From: Undaria pinnatifida
Lineage: Eukaryota > Sar > Phaeophyceae > Laminariales > Alariaceae
Assembly: GCA_012845835.1 (NCBI GenBank)
Contig: JABAKD010000006.1
Coordinates: 9,088,705 to 9,152,704 of the forward strand
Direction: 5' to 3'
DNA: 64,000 bases
Shown here: one piece after another, positions 42,601 through 52,600 of the stretch
Layout: each line of letters starts with the position of its first letter
Numbering within the stretch: position 1 is the first letter of the stretch
Notes under the pieces: model-generated
Told to the model about the DNA's origin: nothing
The model's database searches: none
Seen by the model: the letters and a program-made list of their open reading frames with translations, nothing else
Made by a program: the position numbers and the translations under genes

Positions 42601-44741
42601 GGTACATATGTGTACTTCATATATACATAGACTATGTAGCCAACCAATGAACAACCTAAAAAGTCACGGCACTTGCACAACTACGGCAGTAGCTGCAACA
42701 GCTAGCTAGCCACAATGTCATAAGACAAATAATCACAGCAGCAAGCCAAGGCCCAACACTTACAATCAGTTTCCGCACCGCATCGATAATCTAATACTCA
42801 AGTATGTAAACAATAGCCGGGCAACGCACAGCCCTATGGCAATGCCAACGTTACGTCTGGGGGACAGCATGCTTACGCCAAAATTTCCGTGGCTCAAAGC
42901 CAGGCTGTATGCACTGGTTTGAGATTCCCGACTACTTTTTGCCCCGCCGCGCCAACGAGAGACTCTTCCAGCATTTCAACAGTTGAGGGGATGAAGCAGG
43001 CCTTTCGTGCAATCGACCGTGGCGTCCGGTTGGAAAAATATGGGTACCCTTCTTTCCGTAGTTCGTGTCGCAAACAAGGAACGTCGCTTACCACATTCGT
43101 CAATATTGTTGGTCAGGTCGCAGTCGCCGTCTGAGAGGAAGCCTTCAATACAGGCTTCTTCGGAGCTGGGGAGGGTAGTGATGTCGTCGTCGTCGACGCA
43201 GGCAGCGTCTGGGTCGAGGCAGGCGTAACCGCCGTTTTCGCCGCAAGTGTAGCTACTGGTGACGCAGGTACACTCGCAGCAATCCCCACCATCATACCCT
43301 GATGAATAAAAACGGACGCAACATAGATCCGCGGCAGACGGATTTGATCGATGCTAAACGTAGGAACATGAGAGATACACATACTTCGTCCATCGGTCGG
43401 ACCGGGGCTAGGCAGGATGGGCGTCGTCATTGTAGACGCGTTACGCTTTGGGTCGGAACCAGAGAAACTGTCGTTTTCGCTAAACGTTTAGAGCACTGGT
43501 GGTGAGGAAGCTACACTCGCAACAGTCGCACCCCGCAGTACCCCGACATAGAGGAGAGTACGACAGGACATCTACAGGCAGCGAAACGTTGGCGTGTGAG
43601 GAGGGAATTCGTTCGCGTGCATGATGATATGTTTCCTTACCTGGGTTGCCTTTCTGACGCAACCGATGTGTGCAATGTTTACTGTCATGAGGCGGGGCAC
43701 AGTTGTCGTCGCCCATGCCGCGAGGAACGCTGTCAACGGGAGTGAAACTAGTTGTTTAATGCTGCATTACACCGACGGTGACATGGACACCGACATGGCG
43801 AACAAGTCCGAGACATTTTTTGTTTCTTTGCACTGTCAAAGTTTTCACACTCTACCGCGTGTTGATGAGCAAGTCGCTGTCTACGTATGCGAGGACATGA
43901 GGAACGCAGGCTCCGATGCAAGAAGTGTTCTCAAGGACCAACGGCAAAGTAAGGCGGACATCACCGTTCTTGTTTCCCCATTTCAAGACTAGCTTTCAAG
44001 GCTCTGTACCTTCTCAAGCACCGGCTAATTAATTTTTTCATGAATCTAACAACAAGCTTCGGAAATGGTGCCCATCATTAAATACCGAACGTACGAGCCC
44101 TCAAAAGGATAGTCGGTCACGAAGCGCTTCTGATCCTCCGTCGGACAAAGGCCTCCAAAGAGATCCCATTTGCGTAGCCTACCATGCACCGGTATATCTT
44201 GTCCACAACACTCGTTTTTTGTCATCTAGTTCCCGTGATTTTAGCACTAGCAACTCCCAAGAAGAGCAGCCAATATCGTAAAGTGTCCAGAAGTAGATGA
44301 TTTGCTCTCTCTGAGAAGACTGTTTCCGATAGGAATGGGACTTAGCCGCGTCATCCATGTTTGCGTCCAAGTCGCAGCCTCGATCGACCAGGACGAGCGG
44401 GAAAATACATCCGTGCCGAGCTGTTCAAGAGGTGGTCGTGAAAATGTCAAGACCGGAGACAAATTGAGCTTGCTACGGTTCACCGTTGCGTGAACAAGTT
44501 GACCCCTGCAGTATATGTCGACGGCGGATCGAGTGTGATGTACCAAGAAAACGCTTTAGAACCGACCCAACTTACCGCATGCTTCCGTGTTGTTGATCAG
44601 GTCACAGTCCCCGTCCCCACTAAACAACGAGATACATGCCGATGCTGACGACTCGGTAGCCGCTAGTACACTTCCCGAGAAGGCCACCAGTGCGTAGCTC
44701 AAAACCGCTAGGCGAATGGAGCTGGGTCGTTTCCACATCAT
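36512..44741 (-). CDS. Secreted Notch/LNR-like Cys-rich repeat protein with a galactose-binding-like domain (5 exons, 3' incomplete)
   Basis: Join of 44741-44576, 43298-43092, 42449-42219, 39403-39000 and 36658-36512 (minus): 1155 nt, 385 codons, no internal stop. Every internal boundary has GT donor and AG acceptor. Residues 1-28 form a signal peptide (basic MMWKRPSS, hydrophobic core, SVLA). Residues ~36-245 hold Cys-rich modules: DGDCD-x-(T/I)NN-x-x-EC(G/D) followed by YDGGDCCEC, the core of a Notch/LNR repeat, then CxDP...C and an acidic linker. Residues ~245-385 resemble a galactose-binding-like or F5/8 type C-like domain (ESRWSC, EITFDLEDAQ, VSFWKKDIRMRKLQ, VSVNGNDIGSF, EWISLIE). From family knowledge I infer an extracellular or cell-wall protein that binds carbohydrate or calcium. 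No catalytic site is seen. Readthrough past exon 5 gives about 26 codons then a stop; a further exon is likely but was not found. Introns are 1277, 642, 2815 and 2341 bp and carry repeats. Confidence 0.72.
37504..37772 (-). mobile_element. Family C element in intron 4 (reverse)
   Basis: AGTTGTTCTACGGTAGCTCC to GTTATCGTAGAATCAGTC, full interior. It lies between exons 4 and 5 of the Cys-module gene. Confidence 0.75.
37850..37945 (-). mobile_element. Family A fragment in intron 4
   Basis: It carries CCGACGATTTGGCGTTAGAA, then TGATACCTGCATCGTAGCAC, the end of a reverse copy. Confidence 0.5.
38519..38775 (+). mobile_element. Family A element in intron 4
   Basis: GACCCGTGCGACGATATGGG to CTTATCGTAGCACGCGTC. 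The flanks read AACA on each side, a possible 4-bp target duplication. It is inserted next to the CAN-repeat tract. Confidence 0.78.
38776..38945 (+). repeat. CAN-type low-complexity tract in intron 4
   Basis: AACACCATCACCATCATCAC, ACCACCACCACTCC and CCACCAACAACAACAACG. It reads as His/Gln-rich on plus and Val/Gly on minus, but follows the exon 4 donor and is probably intronic. Confidence 0.65.
39000..39403 (-). CDS. Exon 4: half-module plus start of the galactose-binding-like domain
   Basis: Acceptor TCTCAG| at 39405-39404 and donor CTGCAG|GTGGGT. It begins in phase 1 (completing Asp instead of Gly), YDGGDCCECDCVSTDEFTCG, and ends in phase 0. After the last Cys module the text changes to a domain with SRWSC, CEITFDLEDAQDIKDVQVSF and KKDIRMRKLQ, the N-terminal half of a beta-sandwich binding domain. 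A 127-bp tandem duplication lies upstream and a CAN-repeat tract downstream. Confidence 0.72.
39524..39766 (+). repeat. 127-bp tandem duplication in intron 3
   Basis: Copies start at 39524 and 39651 with AGAGTAGCCGATTCA(T/C)CGAA and share GTGGGGCAAACAACAATCGA. Differences are few, so it is recent. It lies 120 bp upstream of the exon 4 acceptor. Confidence 0.85.
40003..40100 (+). repeat. Family E repeat in intron 3
   Basis: GTTGATCGGATAAATTGCGC, GAATGTCTTCGAAGTTCATG, GAGTTCCTCATGTCAGGAGC. An A element starts just after it. Confidence 0.6.
40104..40361 (-). mobile_element. Family A element in intron 3 (reverse)
   Basis: GACGCCTGCTACGATAGAGG to CCTCTGTCGTAGCACGCG; the interior is in reverse order. 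An E repeat ends a few bases before it. Confidence 0.78.
40853..41155 (+). repeat. Irregular tandem repeat (CGCTGCGCCCGTTG / TGTGAGCGCTGTG) in intron 3
   Basis: Repeated CGCTGCGCCCGTTGTCTGTG, GTGCTGCC(T/C)GCTGTGTGAG and GTGTGGTCTGCTGTGTGTG blocks in direct order. The Cys-rich open frame across it is a by-product of the repeat. Confidence 0.65.
41335..41440 (+). repeat. Family E repeat in intron 3
   Basis: GCGTAGACGCTTGGTCGGGT, CGCCTTCGAAGTCATCCTTC, then a deletion of the hairpin and AAATCTGCTGCACCCCTACC. Confidence 0.65.
42219..42449 (-). CDS. Exon 3: complete Cys-rich module (77 codons, phase 1-1)
   Basis: Acceptor CAG|GTTACGAC at 42449 and donor TGCG|GTAAGG at 42218. The 231-nt exon encodes YDGGDCCECTCVSTDEYTCG, GGFACVDPGASC, a linker of variable length, and ISDGDCDNTNNVEEC. 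The pattern is that of exon 2 with a longer linker. A decayed copy of the same module lies immediately upstream at 42491-42555. Confidence 0.78.
42491..42555 (-). pseudogene. Decayed second half of a Cys module with a Cys-to-stop change
   Basis: The minus strand reads VCLIPDGD, stop, DLANMNKCG. It matches the DGDCDLTNN..CG half-module, with TGC changed to TGA at 42519-42517. The donor is GTATTA instead of GTAAG. It sits 42 bp upstream of the acceptor side of exon 3. Confidence 0.6.
43092..43298 (-). CDS. Exon 2: complete Cys-rich module (69 codons, phase 1-1)
   Basis: Acceptor CAG| at 43300-43299 and donor G|GTAAGC. The 207-nt exon encodes YDGGDCCECTCVTSSYTCG, then YACLDPDAAC, an acidic DDDDITTLPSSEE linker, and SDGDCDLTNNIDEC. 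Length is a multiple of three and both ends are phase 1, so the exon can be duplicated or skipped without changing frame. The only long ORFs here are out-of-frame readings. Confidence 0.78.
43390..43548 (-). pseudogene. Decayed Cys-module exon in intron 1
   Basis: The minus strand reads CDCCECSFLTTS, matching the DCCECTCVTSS of exon 2, then a stop. In a shifted frame it continues SENDSFSGSDPKRNASTMTT and PILPSPG, which aligns with the second part of exon 2 (GENGGYACLDPD...ITTLPSS). The YDGG part carries a small deletion and most Cys are lost. It lies 92 bp or more upstream of intact exon 2. Confidence 0.6.
44341..44415 (-). pseudogene. Decayed second half of a Cys module in intron 1
   Basis: The minus strand reads GCIFPLVLVDRGCDL then DANMDDAAK, which aligns with CIEGFLSDGDCDLTNNIDEC plus the GK across the donor. 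Two Cys are lost and no GTAAG donor remains. No matching YDGGDCC half was found upstream. Confidence 0.5.
44576..44741 (-). CDS. Exon 1: start codon, signal peptide and first half-LNR
   Basis: The exon starts at tandem ATG codons (44741 and 44738). A hydrophobic stretch LAVLSYALVAFSGSVLA is followed by ATESSASACISLFSGDGDCD and NNTEAC. The exon stops after the first base of a Gly codon at donor G|GTAAGT, giving phase 1. The layout matches the paralogous first exon at 2307-2502, which supports this start. No TATA box or initiator was identified upstream. Confidence 0.75.
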
Positions 44742-47066
44742 GGTAGCTTTTCGTCCAACGTCGTACGGATGCCGTCCTGTTCACCCTGACGCGCTCAACC
44801 TGAAGCATTTCCAGAGTAGAACAGGGTCTTAAGAGAGACGGACTACAACATGCGTTTAAAGTACTACGCAGGCGCATTGGAATCATGGCCTGTGTGTGAA
44901 ATTTGCCCTGCAAATAAGCTACCTGGTACATATATAATGAACATGAAACCGCGTAGCTGCAATAAAGTGCATTTGTCGGGTTCGACTTCATTGCAGGCCA
45001 TACATGAGAAAGATAAGCTTGTACAGTAGTACGACTGAAGTTGGTACTGCTTCCTCAAGAGCACAATCCTACATGAATTCGCATACAGTGAGAAACCTAG
45101 GCTTGATAATATGATGATGTGAGAGGCAATGCTGCCGTTTCCAAGCTACAAACTTGTACAACGTGCTTCTTCTACTTTCCATACCGTGTTTGTTTTCAAA
45201 GTCGCTGTTGGGTGCGATTTCAATAACGACGAGCTTAAGCGATGACCCCTGCAAAACGGATGTACCGATGACGCTCTTATCGTTCACTGCCGAGGTTTCG
45301 GAATGTAGTGCATCGGTTCCAATACTTACGCTTTGTTCACTCTATAAAAAAATTCCTCAAGAAGACCGAGATTTTCTTCCGTTATTTTTCAAGTCCCCGT
45401 GTAGCCAAAGGTAGACTTCACCCAAACCATCGGTGCTATAGTCTACATAAACATCCAGAAAAAATTATGACTCGCAAGTATAATACTGGATGCCAAGTTG
45501 TTTTCCGACGGTGTTCGTTGTGATTGCTGGGGCAAACCATTGATTTGTGAGATTACAATGTGAACACCATCATCCAATTGTTTACGTTCCATGGCGTGGA
45601 GAGTGACGATCACGACACATTTGCTCGCTGCGTCCATGCGTTTCGATGATGATGATTGAAAAACGCACTCCTTTGGCGGTGAAATCGCGTCGCATTCTAA
45701 GATGATGACTTGGGGCCATGCTTAATATCAACAGAATCGATTGATATCTCCTCCACGGGGTACTTGGACGAATACATTTACGTGGGAAACACGATCGTGT
45801 ACTTCATGAATAAATCGTCACAAACATGGCAACAGTAGCCTGTGATATTATTCCAGATCACAATGAACATCATCACTGACCAATGAAGAAATGTTCTTCC
45901 TATGGCGCAACGATGCTGATGAAATTAACTCTTCACCTGTTTCCTCTGTTTGCAGTGAAAATAAAAGCACAAGCTAAGTCAGTACGCATGACTAGGCGAG
46001 ATTGCCCGGCGAAGGTCATCGTTGAACAATATAATTACGGGATGTGTTATACATACACAACGACGAGTTCCCCCCAGTTGCTTCACAGAAGAACTGGCCA
46101 GGTGAGGAGCCCGTATTTTATTCCTATGCCGTTGTTCGACAGTGAATGTGACCGTTTCTGGACATGAGTTGAACCTCACCACCTCACCATCGGTGCCGCA
46201 ACTAAATATTTTCTGTGATATAAATGCAACGAACCCAGTTGATAGGTCTACACGGCTGAGTCTTAATCCCACCGTGAACTCAACTTTTCAACAACGGGGT
46301 TGCGTGTTGATACACAGCAGTACAACGATGATATTGCTCCTGCTTCATCCCAAGTTTCGACAATGGATGCCTCATCAAAAGCAATGGTTTCGTGAAGACG
46401 CCGAGCTTGAATCTCTGTGTGGTTCACGAGTTGGAATGCGGCCATTTCCGGACTTCGACCTCACCACAATGACAGCATTCATCTTGAGTGCTCGAGCTCT
46501 CGCGTGGACATCTGCATAAGACCCCGAATACTCGGTTTTGACATAGTATATTTGCTAAACCTTCTGGACACCGTAAAGCTCGTTCATGTCCTGCAAGTTC
46601 GCTTGTTAAACAATAGCCGATTATGTACCGGACACGCGACCAGACGTGTGGTAGTCCAAGCTTGAATTTGCGCAGTGTGTGTCATATCCAGGGTCCTAGC
46701 AGTATCATTATGCCCCTTCCCCCCCCTTTCCGCCCTGGGTATTTCAGCTTTGATGAACTTCCGATGTAAATCGAACGTCATTCCGTATAGCAGCACTGCC
46801 CCTTCTAAAACCCTCTGCTATCCTTTTCCCTCGAACCTTCTCTTTTTCCATTCCCTTTTAGCTACAGGAATAGCCTACTGAACACTGCAATGGACCCATC
46901 CTGTCGGATTTGTGCAGCTCGTGTCCTACCCCAAGGTCACGAAAATATTGCAATTTGTCCAATTCGTGCCTAGAGAGGAACATCAACTGCAGATCGCGTC
47001 GAACGCATCACAAAACACAGGTAACTCTGCGCGTGGTGCACGCGGAGGAAGACTACGCTACCGACA
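44742..47066. other. Upstream region of the Cys-module gene, no other gene recognised
   Basis: The first few hundred bases should contain its promoter; no clear core motif was found. Frames of up to 139 codons lack motifs. Confidence 0.35.
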
Positions 47067-47320
47067 GACGCATGCTACGATAGAGGTAGCATTTTTCGTG
47101 CTATTTTGTTTCCGAATGGCGGGCTCCTTGACCCGAAATCGTCGGGAAGAGGCCATTGTTTTGTTCATGATTCTCGTTACACACCTACGCCACAGGATGT
47201 TTCATCCGGTAAAAATCATGTTTTTCTCCAAGTCTGCTAAAAAATTGGGAGAGGTCTTGAACTCCCAATTTGAGGAATCTCAAAGAACAAAACTGGTGTA
47301 CCTCTGTCGTAGCACGCGTC
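47067..47320 (+). mobile_element. Family A element, 47 kb copy
   Basis: GACGCATGCTACGATAGAGG to CCTCTGTCGTAGCACGCGTC, full interior. One of the cleaner copies. Confidence 0.82.
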
Positions 47321-49072
47321 CACATGCGTGACCTGCGCTACTAAACTGGTGGTTCGAGTTTCGGCTGCTGCATGTGTTGCATCCGAGTTCCTTCGAAGTG
47401 TGTTCTTCGTACCACGACGAGAGCGAGACTGCTCGACAGGTTGACCATAGTCGACGACTAGTGCGAATGCTAGAAGTATGTCCCTGTGCTCAACGAAAAC
47501 ATCGACAGACGCGTCCTAGAGAAGAGTGATCGGTTTCTGGGCAATTTCGCTCGGGCTGACCCGGCTCATCGGCCGAGAAATCTCTCGACAACAGAAAATC
47601 TTGTGTGGTCTTCTGGGCTTTCGTTGCTCGGTAAAATCAAATAGGGTTGTGTATCCATGTTTTCTCAGAGTCAGTGGTTGTGTGGGGCAGAGAGCTGCGA
47701 GGGTGTGAAGCATTATGGACAAGAACAGGTACTACCTCGACAAGAAAAGGTACTACGTACTGCCATCGCATTATGACGGGGGGGGACGGGTTGATGATCA
47801 TGAAGGACCAAGGCTACGGCAGGCGGGGCACCAAATTTTTCATTACTGCATACGAGCAACTCGGACAAGTGACTTTTGACGAGACCGGGTTGAGTCACAT
47901 GGTTACCGCAGTGCGTAGGTGATCATTCAGTTGGCGATTAAATATAGGTTTTGTTCTTGAAGATCACGGAAGCCGAAAACCTCAGTGAAAAGACGAATCA
48001 CTCGCTCGAGTGACCCCGAGCTACTGCAAACATTGACTCCAACAAGGCCTCCCTACCGCAGGCGTCGTCGAAGGGTGGTACCGGAGGAAGAAGACACCTG
48101 GAGTCGCCAGAGATGTTTCAGAAATAATATAGGGTACTGTCTAGATCGGGAAAACGCGCATGGAGTCTGCTCTAGAGAACATGCACGCCAAATATGTTGG
48201 GACTGTTTATGAGGGGAATGAAAGGGATGAAGTCATGTATATACTCCCTCCCGACCGCTGAGGGGTCGTTGTACCATACAGAGTACCCAGACGCGGTGCC
48301 AACACAAGTAAGCTCATGTTCCCACTTTTACGATTTTCACGCCTGTTTTCATGGCACGACTGAACCTGATGAACTGATTCGCGATACATAGCAAGCGCTC
48401 TCTCGGCATCGCTAGGAACGGGGGCCGGCAGATGTTTGTGGCCGTTCTAAACTATGTCCATCGGGGGTAATGGTTCCCGTGGGTTCCGCTGCGGGCGCAA
48501 CTAAACGCTACTACTGCTTATCATCGGTGTTTCATCAATTTTTTCTCATGTGGGAGATTCCGGTAGTCGGATGGGATGCGATGGGGTACATGGAAAGCCG
48601 AACACGTAAGGCCAGCAATGAGTCCCCGTCTTCTTTTCGTCGAATTTAAGAAATATTTGTAGGGAGTTCACCAGTAGGATGCAAAACAAGGGAGTTTATA
48701 CACCTGCTATGGTTGAACATGGACCTAAGTTGCGGTAGTGGGTACCTTTTTTGTCAGGAGCCGCTCGCGCCAGTAACCCCGATAACCCTTGGGGATGGTG
48801 AGTTGCGTTACGCCGAACAACTCGGTCAGTTAGTGTTCTTGTCTCGGTGAGGTAAAGAGTCACTCGTGCGAATTTCATAGCATGACAGTATGATAGCTCA
48901 AACACGGCGTTAAAAACGAGGGAATATCATAGCATCATCTTATGCATTTCGCTGTGAACTGAAAGTGCAACGCGATGACATACTCACAGTCGGATGTGAA
49001 AATACATATCAATGACAACAGACGCGGTAGCGGCGGTACACCCCCATCATCCCTACGGAATTTGAGCTATCC
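47321..49072. other. No gene recognised
   Basis: Short frames only (up to 91 codons). Confidence 0.3.
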
Positions 49073-49152
49073 TTCATCATACTATCATATACTAGTATCA
49101 TACCACATCATATCATACCATGTCATATGACATTGTCATACTACCATACTCG
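49073..49152 (+). repeat. CATAC/CATAT low-complexity tract
   Basis: TCATCATACTATCATATACT then ATCATACCATGTCATATGAC and CATACTACCATACTC. Confidence 0.65.
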
Positions 49153-49498
49153 CACGAGTGACTCCGTATCCCCGGTCATAAATAAGTTAGAGGCGTTCGG
49201 CTTCGTCGCAGAGACTAGCTTGCCAATGTACAATGCAGGCTGATTTAGAAAATCAAAACGAAAAATAGCACCATCAAGCTTAAGACCGTAAAGAAAGGAA
49301 CAGAGGGCTTACTCGCGCGAGTGACCCCAACCCCTGCAAGAAATAGGTCCCTAATAAAGGGACCCACCCCCCTACCGTATCCTAGGTCGAATGCGAGCCT
49401 CAAATGTTTCCAAGCAAGAGCGACCACACGACGATCTCGTCGGGTCAGGAAAAAAATTGTGTGGCCAAGTAGCGATACCCCTACTACTTGTAGTATCA

Positions 49499-49990
49499 TC
49501 GTAGGACGCGACGTTAATATCTGGGGTGCATAGCAAGAAGAGTTGAGCTGGAGAGGGAAAATCTTTCGTGAACATGATTAAAAAAAATACAATTCAGATG
49601 TGAGATCGACCGAAAAGGAACTCGATCCAATCTCAGCTTTTTTGCGAGGTGCGTGTGATACTTTCATCGTGCGTGTCATGGGGTGCGCATAACCTCGTGT
49701 GCTGTTCTCACGGATTCGATGCGAGGCAACGAGGAAAGAAAGGCATGGAGTTTTCATCGTGTTAGAAGGACCGCACGTATATACCGTAGCGGGCAGCAGA
49801 GGCAAGCGACTGCTTAGTATTACCATCTAGTATCGTAGGACGCGACGTTAATCTATAGACTACATACAAAGCGTTGAGCTGGAGAACGGGGGAAAAAAAA
49901 TGTTTGTCCCAATAAAAACGCCACGAGGCGACGACAAAAAAAGAAAGGCATGCCGTTTTCTCGTGTTGAAGAAGGTACGTAGGCTACCCC
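49499..49990 (+). repeat. Direct segment duplication, one copy interrupted by family B
   Basis: CGTAGGACGCGACGTTAAT at 49499 and 49831, GAGTTGAGCTGGAGA / GCGTTGAGCTGGAGA, and GAAAGGCATG(G/C)(A/C)GTTTTC at about 49740 and 49941. The first copy holds the B piece 49577-49700. Confidence 0.65.
49577..49700 (+). repeat. Family B module, diverged, inside a duplicated segment
   Basis: ATACAATTCAGATGTGAGAT, then GCGAGGTGCGTGTGATACTT and ATAACCTCGTGTG. It interrupts one of two direct repeats (49499-49785 versus 49831-49990). Confidence 0.5.
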
Positions 49991-50659
49991 TCTTTTCACG
50001 ACACACCGCAAATACTAACGCGCACGACTCAAACCGCCTCAACAACCACACACCAAGAAAGCCATTTTTTCGACACTTGAAACAGAAGCGCAAACACCAC
50101 AGCATAATAAGATGATTGCACCAGGCCACACAGCACGCGCAATGGCAGACAACACAGCAGACACGCCAACCACACAGCAGGCATATATATCCCTGATGGA
50201 TTTTGCCGGGGGAATGACGTCGTCAAGCGTTTGTTTTTCAAAATTTATCCATCGCCATCATTCCGTTTGCTTTTGTTTTACAGCATGTCTCGTGCACACA
50301 TATGTTTTCCGTTCTCGTCGTGACTGCTCTGTCCATATATCGCACATGACACGAGCAGGTGCCGTCTCCGCATGTGTCTGAGTTCACGTTACACACCGGC
50401 CATGTGTGGTAAGTCCTAGGTCAATCTGTGAAAAACTCAGCAACCTAATGAGATGGATGCTTTTTGGGTTGACACGTTTGGTTTCGGAGACAGACCATGC
50501 CAGCTTTCATTTTTCAAAACAGACGGCGGCGGCGGGCGGCGGTATAACGCAGCGCAGAAACACCAACAGACACAGACCAATATTGATGCTACCCGGCACT
50601 ACCCGCGCATATAGGGCCGCTAGGCGGGATTGGTCGCCGTACAGACCATGGGGATGATG

Positions 50660-50686
50660 GTGGACCACCAGATGGTGGTGGTCCAC
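50660..50686. other. Perfect hairpin GTGGACCACC / GGTGGTCCAC
   Basis: 10-bp stem with a 7-nt loop, in the spacer of the inverted-repeat element, followed by more GTGG repeats. Confidence 0.6.
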
Positions 50687-50739
50687 GTGGTGGTGGTGGC
50701 AGTCATGGTTTGACGGCTGCAATGCCTTGCTGGTTGCTG

Positions 50740-50766
50740 GTTGCTGCTGCTGCTGCTGCTGCTAAG
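50740..50766 (+). repeat. GCT trinucleotide microsatellite
   Basis: About eight GCT units, followed by AAGCAGCTGCTGCTGG. Confidence 0.8.
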
Positions 50767-51505
50767 CAGCTGCTGCTGGGTACATACAGGAGTACAACAT
50801 TGATAGATTGAATTATGCTCTCCGCAACAATTCGAGAGCTTGAAAAAAAAATAGAGCTGTAGACTAGTCTAGACTAGCGCTCCCAAGAGATGGAGATCCT
50901 TTGTGCCCGGTATCTACTCTGTTCTACTGTTTTGTTGCTTCTGCTGTCGAAATCTCGTAGATTTAGATTTTCAACTCTCATTCTCTCAGATGAGAATCAC
51001 ACGTACGAGTCCGAGTGTGGGTGATGCTGCCCCCGTCGTTCTACGTACGGCTCCTCGTATGTGTCGTACGCGCTAGCGAGTGCGCGAACACGACTATTTT
51101 CGAGTGCTTCATCATGTTGGCAGCACACAGCAATAAGTGATCGCGAGCAAAGTTCGAGTGAGAGGGCAAACACACATACCGCCTGCTGCACAATTGCCCA
51201 TACACGTGTACACATCCTCTCTACATCGACGGCACTGCTGTTACTCTCTGAATTCACGACCATTCTGCCGGCAAATCCATCAGGATCATGCCTCCTGTGT
51301 GGTCTGCGTGTCTGCTGTCTGGTCTGCTGTGTTGTCTGCCTTTGCGCGTGCTGTGTGGCCTGGTGCGATGGTCTTATGCTCTGGTGTTTGCGCTTCTGTT
51401 TCAAGTGTCGAATGGGTTTCTGGATGTGTGGTTTTGGAGGCGGTTTGAGTCGTGCACGTTATTATTTGCAAGTGTGTCGTGGAAAGAGGGGTTGTCTGTA
51501 TATAA

Positions 51506-52200
51506 TACCTAGTGGGGGAAGAAGCCTGCCTAGTTGCATGAGTCGTAAGTTCCGTGCAGAGAGGGAGACAACGAAAAGAGATGCAAATTTACTACAATAA
51601 TTATAGACTGGGTGAGAAAAGCAAAACATATATACTGCTCGGAGTATTATTAGTTCTACTATACGAGTAGTATAGACTAGACCTACACGGTAGAAACTAA
51701 ATCGTCAAACTCAATTTCTGTCGTACGTACTGCTGTCGCCATTTTAAAATTTCATTTCAGTTTTCTCATGAATAAGTTTCATCTTGTTTTTGCTGTCTAT
51801 TCCTAACTGGAGATGGATAACCTGGCCGCATACAAACAAAATTGGAAAAAGTGTAAACAGTTGTGCATTGTTCAGATTAAGCCAATGTTTTCACCTGTCG
51901 TTTCCAGCATGATCAATGCGCGAGCAGATAGATGCCTCCTAGCTGGAACGAGCTCTATATTCACACGCATGCAATTTTCGAAAAGGATAACCAATTTCAA
52001 AAGCCGCCTTTTGCAAGGCGGTTACCGGTCAGCCACGAACCGCCACCGGCAACGTGCCCTATCGTGAAACGTGCACAAGGCAGGCCAGAAGATTGTTTGC
52101 GAAGAAAATGGGACAACGACGAAACGAAGGACAATGAAAAAAAAACTAATAACACATGGAGAAAGAAAAAGAGGGAAACGAGTTGACACGACGAGAAAAA
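51506..52200. other. No gene recognised
   Basis: A short near-palindromic CTACTATACGAGTAGTATAG lies at about 51656-51675. The 84-codon frames lack motifs. Confidence 0.3.
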
Positions 52201-52454
52201 AATTAGAAAAAGGAAACTAGTCTACCAACTAAAACGGTCAACCAAACACCAACATCATGAGAAATATTATACCTAGTTTCTAAGCCTGTGAGTCCGTTTC
52301 ATTTCACGACTATAAAGTTCTATTCGCTGAAAAAATAAGAAAAAAGAAACCAGTTTAATTACCAGAATCTGTCAACCGAACACTAACATCATAGATAGGG
52401 AATAATATACTTGGTTTCTAGGGCTGTGAGTCTGTTTCATTTCACGACTATAAC
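52201..52454 (+). repeat. ~137-bp tandem pair
   Basis: Both copies run from an AAGGAAACTAG / AAGAAACCAG block through ACACCAACATCAT / ACACTAACATCAT to GTTTCATTTCACGACTATAA. Confidence 0.75.
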
Positions 52455-52480
52455 TAGTCGCTAGTCCGCGAATCCAGTTA

Positions 52481-52600
52481 GGTGACGATAGTCGGTAAGT
52501 CTGCTGGCGAAACCAAACGCAGACGAAAGTCGGCGAAGCTAATTAGGTGACGATAGTCGGTAACTCGGCTGGCGATACTAAACTCAGGCAAAGCGAGACA
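52481..52600 (+). repeat. 65-bp tandem pair
   Basis: GGTGACGATAGTCGGTAA at 52481 and 52546, each followed by a CTGGCGA(A/T)AC(C/T)AAAC block. Confidence 0.75.

Larger units (their letters stand above)
49978..51505. mobile_element. Element-like region with ~235-bp inverted arms
   Basis: The left arm 49978-50210 and right arm 51265-51505 are inverted copies, about 80 percent alike by eye. Shared text: CGACTCAAACCGCCTC, ACACTTGAAACAGAAGCGCA, CACCAGGCCACACAGCACGC, CTGATGGATTT. The ~1.05 kb spacer has a (GCT)n tract at 50740-50766 and a perfect 10-bp hairpin at 50660-50686. No transposase was recognised. The long ORFs here are readings of the arms. Confidence 0.6.

Noticed and set aside
47340-47410. 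GGTTCGAGTTT, resembling a tRNA B box
   Set aside because: No A box at the right distance and no cloverleaf pairing seen.
51061-51600. 179-codon plus-strand frame
   Set aside because: Runs through the right inverted arm and a CTGCTGTGT-type repeat; Cys/Leu/Val-rich by composition only.
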